A program made the translations under genes and the position numbers. Below are positions 1-8,366 of a stretch of 64,000 bases of DNA, one piece after another. Source of the DNA: Lachnospiraceae bacterium (GTDB taxonomy: Bacteria; Bacillota; Clostridia; Lachnospirales; Lachnospiraceae). Numbering within the stretch: the first letter of the stretch is position 1; each line of letters opens with the position of its first letter. The DNA is taken from contig JAAVYA010000047.1 of the NCBI GenBank assembly GCA_022790855.1, positions 44,038-108,037 on the forward strand, read 5' to 3'. Below the pieces are notes generated by a model. It was not told where the DNA came from, searched no databases, and saw only the letters and a list, made by a program, of their open reading frames with translations.

Positions 1-53
1 ATGAATAACGTTCCGTCAGGCCGCATGTGCGGAAAAATATTTTTTTTCTAAAA

Positions 54-102
54 TCAAAAATGCCATGCCTATGAATCCCTTCACAAGCATGGCATTTTTG
101 AC
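54..102 (-). terminator. Rho-independent terminator of the nitroreductase gene
   Basis: An inverted repeat pairs AAAAATGCCATGC (56-68) with GCATGGCATTTTT (88-100). It begins a few bases after the nitroreductase stop on the minus strand, and its 3' arm ends in a T run. Confidence 0.75.
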
Positions 103-106
103 TTCT

Positions 107-625
107 TTAAACCCGAACTACCATATCTTCTTTCCTGGGGGCAGCCTGGGGATATTCACAATCCCGATATCCCAAAACGCAGTTGCCGATCCCCTCATAA
201 TCGCCCTGAATTCCCCACTGCTTCAGCAGTTCTTTTCCCTCCGGGGTATCAAAGACTTCCGTCGCCCGGTTAATCCAGCAGGAATCCACGCCTACTGCAT
301 GAGCCGCATTCATCAGATTCCCCATGGTCAAACATCCGTCGGCAAAATGGGTATTTACGGAGCGGTCTGCCAGCACCACCACAACGGTAGGCGCACCGTA
401 GAACGGATCGTTATCCGAGCCCATCACTGCCGCGTTCATCTTAGAGAGCTTTGCAATGGTATCTTTATCCTGTACCACCACCATTTTCACTGGTTGACGT
501 CCCATGCCGCTTGGTGCATATTTCCCTGCTTCCAAAATCTCCAAAAGCTGTTCTTCTTTCACCTGCTCCTGCTTATAAGCGCGAATACTTCTGCGTTCCA
601 CAATGTCCTTTACTGTCTGTGTCAT
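107..625 (-). CDS. Nitroreductase family protein
   Basis: This is a 172-aa FMN-dependent nitroreductase-fold protein. The N-terminus has the family signature RRSIRAYKQEQV, where Arg and Ser residues normally bind the FMN phosphate, followed by EILEAGKYAPSGMGRQP. The C-terminal part carries GNCVLGY, as in many oxygen-insensitive nitroreductases. Members use NAD(P)H to reduce nitro groups, quinones or flavins; the substrate cannot be read from sequence. The start at 625 is preferred over the ATG three codons upstream because GAGAGG lies nine bases before it. The gene is single and followed by its own terminator. There are no membrane segments, so it should be cytosolic. Confidence 0.9.
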   Translation of the reverse strand: MTQTVKDIVERRSIRAYKQEQVKEEQLLEILEAGKYAPSGMGRQPVKMVVVQDKDTIAKLSKMNAAVMGSDNDPFYGAPTVVVVLADRSVNTHFADGCLTMGNLMNAAHAVGVDSCWINRATEVFDTPEGKELLKQWGIQGDYEGIGNCVLGYRDCEYPQAAPRKEDMVVRV

Positions 626-707
626 ATTGCCCATCCTCTCTTTTTTTATTCACCAATATCCTTATCTTACTTCTCTTATAGGAGTTCGTCAAGTTTTATA
701 TGGGAAT

Positions 708-944
708 TCAATGGGAATCTATGTAACAAAATAACTCCGGATACGCCTCTCTATGATCGCGTATCAGCCACCGTTTAAATGCGGTAAAAGGCCCCCGCTT
801 CCCTAATTCCTGCTTCAGAAGACACCTTAAATCTTCTTTTTCATCTTCTTCAGCCTCCTGAAATTCCGGTAACCCACTATCTGTGGAAGCTCTGAGACAC
901 TCGTTCACTTTTACACTTACATTCAATATTCCGCTGAAAAACAT
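708..944 (-). CDS. Uncertain small reading frame
   Basis: An open frame of 78 codons follows the nuclease pseudogene. The translation is acidic in the middle (EAEEDEKEDLRCLL) with a basic C-terminal half, and I recognise no family in it. A 15-bp direct repeat (687-701 and 973-987) brackets it, which suggests that this stretch belongs to the decayed pseudogene region rather than being a working gene. I see no convincing ribosome binding site. Confidence 0.2.
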   Translation of the reverse strand: MFFSGILNVSVKVNECLRASTDSGLPEFQEAEEDEKEDLRCLLKQELGKRGPFTAFKRWLIRDHREAYPELFCYIDSH

Positions 945-974
945 TCCAGGACTTCTTTCTTTATGGAGAAGCCG

Positions 975-2562
975 TCAAGTTTTATATCGGACTTCTTCCA
1001 TCATACAGGAATGCCTCTTTGTTTTCTTATCATAATTAATTCCAACCAGAAGTACCTTTCCCCGGTATTCTTTTAACGCTCCCGCATAGCACCTTTCCTT
1101 TATCTGTTCCACAGCCTCATGTGCAGATCGGTCATATTTCAATTCTACGATAATTGCCGGCTTCTCTGAAACCCTTCTGGGTAAAAACACTACATCTGCA
1201 AATCCCTTACCTGCAGGCATCTCTCGTATCAATAGATATTCATTTACCGCATTATAGTAAGCAAGGGTTATCACTAAGCTTAGTGAATTCTCATCATGAT
1301 AGGAAAGAACCGACGTACTCATCATATGCACCCGTTCTATGCCTGCTGCAACTGCTTCTGCGTCCCCGTTCTAGGTCGCTTTGAGTAAAATCATCCGAAG
1401 CACGGATCGCCTCTGTCACAGGCGACCAATCAGTTCCTCTGACTGCCTGAAAGAAAGCTCCCCGCACTTCTTCATTAGGAATATAAACCTCTTCTTTTTC
1501 ATAATCATAAGCCAGATATCCCAAATGGATCAAACTCGTCAACACGTCATCTTTCCGGTAAAAATGGTTCATGTCATTTTCAAACGTACCAATATCAATC
1601 CTGCAGCGGCTTCCTGCAAGCATCCGGAGTATATCATCACGCAGCCCATCGTAATTCATACTGATATAATTCTTTAAAGATTCATATGCCACGGTGCTGG
1701 CCCAATAATTTCCATACTCTCCATCCAACATAGCGTTTACCACAGAATTAGGGCTGTAAACGTGCTGGAGATTCCGAAAAGAATACCCGTCATACCATCT
1801 TTCGGCTTCTGAAAAATTCATTTCATATCTTTCACACAGGCCCATAACCTCTTCTCTGGTAAACCCAACATATTCCGCAAGCCGCCTGGGATTTGTCATG
1901 GTAAATTCACGGAAATTATTCAATGCTGATTCACTGTTGTATTTTTTTACAGGAAGAATTCCGGTGATATATGCCAGCCTGATAAATTTTTTAGAGGGCC
2001 CGCCTTTAAATAATCCTCTCAGCAGCTCTACATATGCATTTTGTTCCTTACTATGATATCTGCTCTCCCTGAATATCTCATCCCACTCATCTATGATCAC
2101 AATAAAAGAAACACCTGTCCTGTTATTGATATCCGCCAATGCCGCGGGCAAATAGTCTTCTTCCGGGTTTAAAGCTTCTCCATAGTTCTCCCTCAATTCA
2201 CGAATCACACTGGTATTCATTCGTTTTAGTAAGTTTCCGGTGCTTTCATTGTCACGCCGGAATGTAGTCATATCCAATTTGATCACATCATACCGATTCA
2301 AATGTTTTTCAAATCCCACGCTGTCCGAAATGCGCAATCCCTGAGATAACTCTTTGGAATCGCATTCTTTCCCGTACTAAGCTGTCAGCATATCTGCCGC
2401 CATTGATTTTCCAAACCGCCTTGGCCTGCTAACGCAGATACAACGCTGCTCTGTTCCAATTACAGAATTTGTATACTCCAATAGCCCCATCTTATCTACA
2501 TAAATCTCCGATCTCACCGCACTCTTGAAATTCTCATTTCCCGGATTCACATAAATCCCCAT
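975..2562 (-). pseudogene. Degraded AAA-ATPase-like / PD-(D/E)XK nuclease family protein
   Basis: Three consecutive frames rebuild one protein of about 525 residues. The N-terminus (MGIYVNPGNENFK...) carries an AAA-ATPase-like start with RPRRFGKSMAADMLTA, a P-loop variant. The middle contains FIVIIDEWDEIF, a Walker B-like stretch. The C-terminus has GFADVVFLPR followed by IVELKYD, the PD-(D/E)XK nuclease core. Three lesions are visible: a TAG stop at 2377-2379 where relatives have a Tyr (LTA-stop-YGKECDS); one extra base in the T run at 1387-1390; and a TAG at 1371-1373 where a Trp is expected (KAT-stop-NGDAEAV). This family (AAA-ATPase_like plus DUF1703/PD-(D/E)XK) is often multi-copy in gut Firmicutes and Bacteroidetes, with no settled role. 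A second remnant lies at 52465-53005. Confidence 0.85.
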
Positions 2563-2608
2563 CGGATTCTCCTTCTCTATAACCTTCCGTCAAAAAAGCC
2601 GCCTGCCG

Positions 2609-3553
2609 CTAATTAAAATACACCAGCTCATCCTCCGGCTTTTCGGCTTCTTCCACCTCAAGCGCATACAGCACCGGCCCCTTGCCCTTATATTCCATGG
2701 CAAATTCCGTCTTCATTTCCGCCGTAATGGTAATCCAGGATTTATGTGGAATCTGGGACGCCTGTTCACTTTTACACTTAAACCCAATAAATGTAATATC
2801 ATCCACGCAGCAAGTCATAGCGAATCGCCCCGGGATAAAGACGCCTTTTTTTAACTTATGTTCCGGCCGGTATACCAGAGCCAGAAAACGCACCTTTTTC
2901 CCCTCATATTTTCGGGGATCGTCCATAGCGTCCAAATACCAGATGCCATAATCCATATCGCTGATCTCTATCACATCCGCATTCAGATCGTAGGGAAGCT
3001 CCTCCATATCGTTCTCATCCACCGTGCCGTCGGAACGTTCATAGACAATCTGGGCTTTGCGGTTTTTGGCTTTTACGGTACGGCGGAATTTCCCTTTGGG
3101 CGTATCGTCATCGCAGCGGTTAAAGATCACCACATCGGACAAAAACAACTGTTCCATCATAATGGTGCGCATATTGGCCAGATATACTTCAAAGGTGGAG
3201 GCATCCACCGTGGCTAAGGACTGGACTAACACCCATCCCTTGGGCATCTTCACATCCACAAATACCCCCATCTCCCAGGTGCCGTTATATTCTATAAATA
3301 CCTGATCCGGGCGGTATGCGTCATTTAATTTCTGCAGGGTTTCTTCTGTAAAATCTTCTTCCTGCTCCAGCATCACCAGCTTGGTATTGGCTTTAAGCAG
3401 CGCATCCTCCTCATATTCCTCGTCCCCGTCCTCGCAGGCGATGAGAAGGGTCTTCGCCCCTTCCCCAAAGTCGTTCTCGATCAATGTCTGGCGGATCAAG
3501 CTGGTCTTGCCGCTGTCCATAAACCCGGTGAATAAATATACAGGTACTTCCAT
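2609..3553 (-). CDS. CobW-type GTPase fused to a DUF1980-like (TIGR03943) C-terminal domain
   Basis: The 314-aa protein begins with a G3E/CobW GTPase domain: P-loop GFMDSGKTS near residue 9, then FIEYNGTWE and FNRCDDDT, the latter in the position of the guanine-specificity motif. It lacks the CxCC metal motif of true COG0523 chaperones. From about residue 205 a second domain starts, with DPRKYEGKKVRFLALVYR, PGRFAMTCCVDD and FIGFKCKS. That pattern matches the C-terminal half of the YcgQ/DUF1980 family, which is usually a separate protein beside YcgR permeases and linked to zinc homeostasis. The gene lies 19 bp downstream of a second CobW GTPase in the same orientation, so the two probably act together in metal handling. 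The GTPase call is firm; the DUF1980 assignment is by eye. Confidence 0.75.
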   Translation of the reverse strand: MEVPVYLFTGFMDSGKTSLIRQTLIENDFGEGAKTLLIACEDGDEEYEEDALLKANTKLVMLEQEEDFTEETLQKLNDAYRPDQVFIEYNGTWEMGVFVDVKMPKGWVLVQSLATVDASTFEVYLANMRTIMMEQLFLSDVVIFNRCDDDTPKGKFRRTVKAKNRKAQIVYERSDGTVDENDMEELPYDLNADVIEISDMDYGIWYLDAMDDPRKYEGKKVRFLALVYRPEHKLKKGVFIPGRFAMTCCVDDITFIGFKCKSEQASQIPHKSWITITAEMKTEFAMEYKGKGPVLYALEVEEAEKPEDELVYFN

Positions 3554-3572
3554 TTTTTACACCCCTTCCGCC

Positions 3573-4880
3573 TTAAGCGATGCCAAACAGTTCTGTAAGC
3601 TTTTCTTCTTTTAAATCTGTCCCTATCACGCAGAGACGTCCAGTATAATCCGGCTCCCCTTCCCGCAGCTCATATTCCCCGTCCACCATATCAAAGTAAA
3701 TCCATGTACCTTCTTCAGAAGGAACCATTCCCTTGGCCCTGAGGATCACGCCGTAATCCTCTGTATCACAGAAGGCTTTCATGGCGGTGTCGATCACATC
3801 CCTGGTAAATTGATGAGGCGTTTCCACACCCCAGCTTGTGAATACTTCATCTGCATGATGATGGTGGTGGTGATCGTGGTCATGGCAGCCGCAAGTACAA
3901 TCCGGCCCGTGGTCGTGATGGTCATGACCTTCATGATCGTGGCCGTGGTCATGGTGCTCATGATGGTCGTGGTCATGATGGTCTTCCTGGCCGTGACTGT
4001 GATGGCCATGCTCATGATGGCCATGCTCGTGCTCATGGTCATGATGGCATTCCTCATGATCATAGTCGTGGTGCTCATGATGGTCGTGGTCATGATGGTC
4101 TTCCTGGCCGTGGCTGTGATGGTCATGCTCGTGTTCGTGGTCATGATGGCATTCCTCGTGCTCGTGGTCATGATGGCCATGCTCATGGTGGTGATGCTCG
4201 TGGTCATGACAGCCGCAGCTGCAATCCGGCCCGTGGCCATGGGCATGATTTTTCTGCGCCTCCATCAATTCTTCTTCTAAGGATTTCTGCTGCTCCATCA
4301 GCTTATAGATCTGCTTCCCCTCCAGCTCCTCCCAGGGGGTGGTCAGGATTGCGGCCTTGGGATTCTTTTCCCGAATCGCTTTCACCACTTCCTCCAACTG
4401 CCCCAGAGAAGCTTTCTGGGTACGGCTCAGCACAATAATCGATGCATATTCAATCTGATTGTTGAAAAATTCCCCGAAAGCCCGCATCTGCTTTGTGGCT
4501 TTTAAGGTATTTACCACCGTCACCAGCCCGCTTAAAACCACTTCCTGCTCTGCTTCCACATCTTTTACGGATTTCATGACGTCCGACAGCTTTCCTACGC
4601 CAGAGGGCTCAATTAAGATGCGGTCCGGGGAAAAACGCTCCAGGACTTCTCTCAAGTTCCGGCCAAAATCCCCCACCAGGGAACAACAGATACAGCCGGA
4701 ATTCATTTCACTGATCTCAATGCCGGAATCCTTCAAAAATCCCCCGTCGATGCCAATCTCCCCGAACTCATTCTCAATGAGGACGATTTTCTCGCCAGTG
4801 AATACCTCTTCCAGCATTTTTTTAATAAAAGTAGTTTTTCCTGCGCCTAAAAATCCTGAAATAATATCAATCTTTGTCAT
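3573..4880 (-). CDS. COG0523/CobW-family zinc metallochaperone GTPase with long His-rich insert
   Basis: The 435-aa protein has the complete G3E GTPase layout: P-loop GFLGAGKTTF at residue 9, ENEFGEIGID, and the metal motif GCICC near residue 62, followed by LIEPSGVG. Residues about 208-340 form an extreme His/Asp/Glu-rich insert containing two copies of a block with EECHHDHEHEH and SHGQEDHHDHDHHEHHD, bordered by Cys pairs (CSCGCHDH and CTCGCHDH). The CobW C-terminal domain follows. Family members move zinc or other metals to client enzymes, often under metal starvation. The His-rich loop is presumably a metal store or sensor. The gene overlaps the end of the upstream DUF2156 gene by 14 bp and precedes the CobW-DUF1980 fusion, forming a three-gene unit. 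Confidence 0.9.
   Translation of the reverse strand: MTKIDIISGFLGAGKTTFIKKMLEEVFTGEKIVLIENEFGEIGIDGGFLKDSGIEISEMNSGCICCSLVGDFGRNLREVLERFSPDRILIEPSGVGKLSDVMKSVKDVEAEQEVVLSGLVTVVNTLKATKQMRAFGEFFNNQIEYASIIVLSRTQKASLGQLEEVVKAIREKNPKAAILTTPWEELEGKQIYKLMEQQKSLEEELMEAQKNHAHGHGPDCSCGCHDHEHHHHEHGHHDHEHEECHHDHEHEHDHHSHGQEDHHDHDHHEHHDYDHEECHHDHEHEHGHHEHGHHSHGQEDHHDHDHHEHHDHGHDHEGHDHHDHGPDCTCGCHDHDHHHHHHADEVFTSWGVETPHQFTRDVIDTAMKAFCDTEDYGVILRAKGMVPSEEGTWIYFDMVDGEYELREGEPDYTGRLCVIGTDLKEEKLTELFGIA
3890..4215 (-). repeat. Imperfect tandem repeats encoding His-rich blocks
   Basis: The DNA is built from variants of a CATGATCAC-like unit, and on a larger scale from a duplicated block of roughly 100 bp encoding EECHHDHEHEH...SHGQEDHHDHDHHEHHD twice. 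Such tracts vary in length by slippage and unequal recombination. They also create long false open frames rich in Met and Val on the other strand and frames. Confidence 0.8.
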
Positions 4881-5787
4881 GTTCTTCCTCCTTCTTTTCT
4901 GTAACCAATCCCTTGTTCACCAAAAATACAGGCCGATAAGACAGCTTTGCTTTTCTTAATCCCTCAGAACCGGTATCCTCTTCCCGGTTCACATATTGGT
5001 AGCCCTGGGCCTCATGCTCTACAAACTGCTGGTTGATCATAGGATACGCCCCCTGGATATCTGCAAAGGCTTTTTCCACATGCACTACAAAGGTATCCGG
5101 ATTCAAAGGTTCTCCAATGGTAAACGCAACTACCTCGCCGTCAATGCGCAAAAGCCCGCCCACCAGGCCCAATTCTTCGATCAGCCGCAAGGCGTTTAAA
5201 CTAACGCACATCTCATCCCGCTTCTCTTCATCGTACTCACATTCATGGTCTCTGCGCCACTTCATGGCCATTTGAAAACAGTCCTCGGCATTCTCAGCCG
5301 TAATCTTTTCATAGCTCCAGTTTGGGTACTGTTTTTTGAAATTATTGATGTGGTTTCGTTTGCCGTGAAGCTTTTTCCCCGCTAATGTGGTAAGCTTCTC
5401 CGTCTCGTAGACATAGTCCGCAGCATCCCGGTCGTAGGCAATGGTAAAACGCCCCGGATACCACTGTTCCAACAGCGCAAACTCTTGCTCCTGAACCAAA
5501 TGCATCCGGATGGGAAGGTTCCTCTCCTTGAAATACCGGAATAAAGCCTCAAGGGCTCCTTTTACATCCTCTTCTTCTCCTGCCGGAAAAGTGACGCTAA
5601 GCCCCTCTTTCCCGAAGCTGCCAAATACCAACGTATGCTCCACCATTGCATATTTGGTGGGATAAAAACGGCACCACAAATAAATATTGGCAAAACTCAG
5701 TTCACAACTGCGATAAGGCTTTTTTTCCAGATATCGGTCAATCAACGCCTTATCCTCTAATTTTACTTTTTGAAATGGAATCTCCAT
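4867..5787 (-). CDS. DUF2156 domain protein (LPG synthetase C-terminal-like acyltransferase fold)
   Basis: The 306-aa protein matches the DUF2156 family, the GNAT-like fold that forms the soluble part of phosphatidylglycerol lysyltransferases. Visible marks are SFANIYLWCRFY near residue 32, KLHGKRNHINNFKKQYP near 138, FTIGEPLNPDTFVVHVEKA and the C-terminal MINQQFVEHEAQGYQYVNREEDTGSEGLRKAKLSYRP region (cited here as one family-typical segment from about residue 243). It has no membrane segments, so it is not a full MprF. Members are thought to transfer aminoacyl groups from charged tRNA, but most lack proof. The stop overlaps the start of the zinc-chaperone GTPase, indicating co-transcription. 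Confidence 0.8.
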   Translation of the reverse strand: MEIPFQKVKLEDKALIDRYLEKKPYRSCELSFANIYLWCRFYPTKYAMVEHTLVFGSFGKEGLSVTFPAGEEEDVKGALEALFRYFKERNLPIRMHLVQEQEFALLEQWYPGRFTIAYDRDAADYVYETEKLTTLAGKKLHGKRNHINNFKKQYPNWSYEKITAENAEDCFQMAMKWRRDHECEYDEEKRDEMCVSLNALRLIEELGLVGGLLRIDGEVVAFTIGEPLNPDTFVVHVEKAFADIQGAYPMINQQFVEHEAQGYQYVNREEDTGSEGLRKAKLSYRPVFLVNKGLVTEKKEEEHDKD

Positions 5788-5837
5788 TGCAACTCTCCCT
5801 CTTCTCTTTTTCGTACTCCCCGAAATGGATCGTTCTG

Positions 5838-7574
5838 TTATTTGGCAAACTGCATGGAATACAGATGGGAATAAATCCCTCCTTGTTCCAGCAATTCCTG
5901 ATGCGTTCCCTGTTCCTCAATGCCGTTATCCGTAAGCACCAGAATCTTTTGTGCATTCTTGATGGTGGACAAACGATGGGCAATCACAAATGTAGTGCGG
6001 TTTTTCGCCAACCGCTCTAAGGATTCCTGTACTACCTTTTCGCTCTCATTGTCCAGGGCAGAGGTGGCTTCATCAAAGATCAAAATCGGTGGGTTTTTCA
6101 AAAATACCCGGGCAATGGACAGCCGCTGCTTCTGGCCGCCGGAAAGCTTGATCCCCCGCTGGCCGATATCCGTATCATACCCATTTGGCAGGCTCATGAT
6201 AAATTCATGGGCGTTGGCGTGCTTGGCCGCCTCCACCACTTCCTCAAAGGTAGCTTTTGGCCTGCCATAACGGATATTGTCCGCCACCGTCCCTACGAAC
6301 AAATAGACATCCTGCTGGACAATGCCAATGTGGTCTCTGAGGCTTTTTAGCTTGATATCCCGGATATCTTTTCCGTCAATCAAGATCGAGCCGCCGGAAA
6401 CATCGTAAAACCTGGGAATCAAGCTGCATAAGGTACTTTTCCCGGCGCCGGAAGAACCCACCAACGCCATATAAGAGCCTGCTTCCACCTCCAGGCTGAT
6501 ATGGTTTAACACCTGCTGGCTGTTTTCCTCATATTGAAAAGACACATCACGAAAAGCAATGTCTCCTTTTACATAATCCAATTCCTTCGCCCCGGCTGCA
6601 TCCACGATATCCGGCTGAACCGCCATCATTTCCATGAAACGCTCATACCCGGAATAGCCGTTCTGGAACTGTTCCGTCAAGGTGATCAGCTTTTTCACCG
6701 GGTCTGTAAAGGTATTGATATACAAAAGGAAGGTGATCAGATCTGTCACATTGACCTGATCCTTTGTGATCAACACCGCCCCGAATACCAGCACGGCGAT
6801 GGTGATCATGGTGGTCAGCGCCCCCAGCCCGGAGTGATAGCCGGCCATATACAGATAACTGTTTTTCTTGGCCTTCAAAAACCCCTGATTGCCTTCTTCA
6901 AATTTCTCCAGTTCCACCCGCTCATTGGCAAAGGACTTTACCACCCGGATGCCGGAGAGGTTATCCTCAATCTGGCTGTTAATATCTGCAACCTTGGCTC
7001 GATTCCTTTTAAACGCCCGCTTCATTCTGGTGTTAAAATAAGCCGCATATACCAGCATAATAGGGATAAATAAAAATGCGATCATCGTCAGCTTTACGTC
7101 AATACATAACAATATCACAAAAGAACCCAGGATCTTGATCACAGAAATAACCAGATCCTCCGGCCCGTGATGAAGCAGCTCGCTGATATCAAACAGGTCA
7201 TTGGTAATCCTAGACATCAACTGCCCTACCTTCTGATTGTCGTAAAAAGAAAAAGACAGCCGTTGATAATGGCCGAAAATCTCCGCCCTCATATCATACT
7301 CTATTTTTGCCCCCATACAGTGGCCGTAGTTGGCTATAAAATAATTGCAATAGCATTCCACCAAAACCAGCGCAAGCATGAAAATCCCAAGCTTTATGAT
7401 TTCCTCCATAGCCTTTTGGGGTTCCTGCAAAATTACGGTTCCTGTAATATAACGGACGATCAGAGGAATTACCAGGGTAATGGCCGCCCCCAATATAGCA
7501 AAAAACATATCTGCCAAAAACAGGCCGAGATACGGCCTGTAATAAGAGATCAGCCTTTTCATCTTATGGTCCAT
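5838..7574 (-). CDS. ABC exporter half-transporter (permease-ATPase fusion)
   Basis: The 578-aa product is a type I ABC exporter. About six membrane helices fill residues 10-310, starting with YRPYLGLFLADMFFAI. The ATPase domain follows, with Walker A GSSGAGKS, Q-loop IVQQDVYLF, signature LSGGQKQR, Walker B ILIFDEATSALD and switch His in VIAHRLST. A half-transporter must dimerise, and as no partner gene is adjacent a homodimer is likely. The substrate cannot be predicted; relatives are lipid A/MsbA-like or multidrug exporters. The ATG at 7574 is chosen because GGAGGAG sits seven bases upstream; the longer frame adds an implausible N-terminus. It is divergent from the LUD-domain gene. Confidence 0.92.
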   Translation of the reverse strand: MDHKMKRLISYYRPYLGLFLADMFFAILGAAITLVIPLIVRYITGTVILQEPQKAMEEIIKLGIFMLALVLVECYCNYFIANYGHCMGAKIEYDMRAEIFGHYQRLSFSFYDNQKVGQLMSRITNDLFDISELLHHGPEDLVISVIKILGSFVILLCIDVKLTMIAFLFIPIMLVYAAYFNTRMKRAFKRNRAKVADINSQIEDNLSGIRVVKSFANERVELEKFEEGNQGFLKAKKNSYLYMAGYHSGLGALTTMITIAVLVFGAVLITKDQVNVTDLITFLLYINTFTDPVKKLITLTEQFQNGYSGYERFMEMMAVQPDIVDAAGAKELDYVKGDIAFRDVSFQYEENSQQVLNHISLEVEAGSYMALVGSSGAGKSTLCSLIPRFYDVSGGSILIDGKDIRDIKLKSLRDHIGIVQQDVYLFVGTVADNIRYGRPKATFEEVVEAAKHANAHEFIMSLPNGYDTDIGQRGIKLSGGQKQRLSIARVFLKNPPILIFDEATSALDNESEKVVQESLERLAKNRTTFVIAHRLSTIKNAQKILVLTDNGIEEQGTHQELLEQGGIYSHLYSMQFAK

Positions 7575-7722
7575 GAACATTCTCCTCCCTTTTTTTTCGC
7601 CGGCCAATGGATAACCACATCCACGATCGGGCAAAACCCTTATGCCAGCGGAAATCATTATAGCACATTTTTCCTTTTTGTGCTATTCTTTAAGAAATAT
7701 TTTGTTTTTAGGAGGTATATCC

Positions 7723-8361
7723 ATGAACCCAAAAGACGCTTATTACGAAACCTGCGCCGCTTCCATCCGAAAGCACTTAGAGAAACGCAGGATGGAAGGT
7801 TATTATTGCAAATCAAGCCAAGAGGCAAGGGATCTGGCTCTCTCCTTTGTCAAGGAAGGAGATGTCGTAAGCTTCGGAGGCTCCATGACATTGGCAGAAA
7901 CCGGCCTGTTGGAGGAACTCCGCCGTAAAGAACGTATCACCCTGTTAGACAGAAGCACGGCTTCTACCCCGGAGGAAGTACAACAGATTTATGAAAAAGC
8001 ATTCACCGCCGACGCTTATTTCATGAGTACCAACGCCATTACCCTCTCCGGAGAGCTGGTAAACATAGACGGCAACGGCAACCGGGCCGCCGCCTTAATC
8101 TGGGGACCGAAGCAGGTCATTATCCTGGCAGGCATGAATAAGGTCTGCCCCACCCTGGAGGACGCAGTGAGGAGAGCACGGGAGCTTGCCGCTCCGCCCA
8201 ACTGCATCCGCCTGAACAAACAAACGCCCTGTGCTTATTCCGGTTCCTGCGGCGACTGCTATGGAGACGACTGTATCTGCAGCCAAACGGTCATTACAAG
8301 AAGAAGCCAGATTCCCGGCCGTATCAAGGTGATTTTAACCAGGGAAACCTTGGGATACTGA
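7723..8361 (+). CDS. LUD domain protein (DUF162, lactate-utilisation LutC/YkgG-like)
   Basis: The 212-aa protein matches the LUD (DUF162) family: GDVVSFGGSMTLAETGL near residue 45, LLDRSTASTPEE, ADAYFMSTNAIT, and the long conserved segment from SGELVNIDGNGNR to GMNKVC. In LutABC systems LUD proteins support lactate oxidation, but stand-alone clostridial members such as this have no assigned reaction. The C-terminal Cys cluster (CAYSGSCGDCYGDDCIC) could hold an Fe-S centre or zinc. GGAGG at 7711 fixes the ATG at 7723. It stands alone between a divergent ABC transporter gene and a convergent DUF255 gene. Confidence 0.88.
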   Translation: MNPKDAYYETCAASIRKHLEKRRMEGYYCKSSQEARDLALSFVKEGDVVSFGGSMTLAETGLLEELRRKERITLLDRSTASTPEEVQQIYEKAFTADAYFMSTNAITLSGELVNIDGNGNRAAALIWGPKQVIILAGMNKVCPTLEDAVRRARELAAPPNCIRLNKQTPCAYSGSCGDCYGDDCICSQTVITRRSQIPGRIKVILTRETLGY

Positions 8362-8366
8362 CTTTT

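Noticed and set aside
3794..4280. Long Met/Thr-rich and Met/Val-rich reading frames on both strands over the zinc-chaperone gene
   Set aside because: They are by-products of the CATGAT-type repeats encoding the His-rich insert; no ribosome sites and no plausible protein composition.
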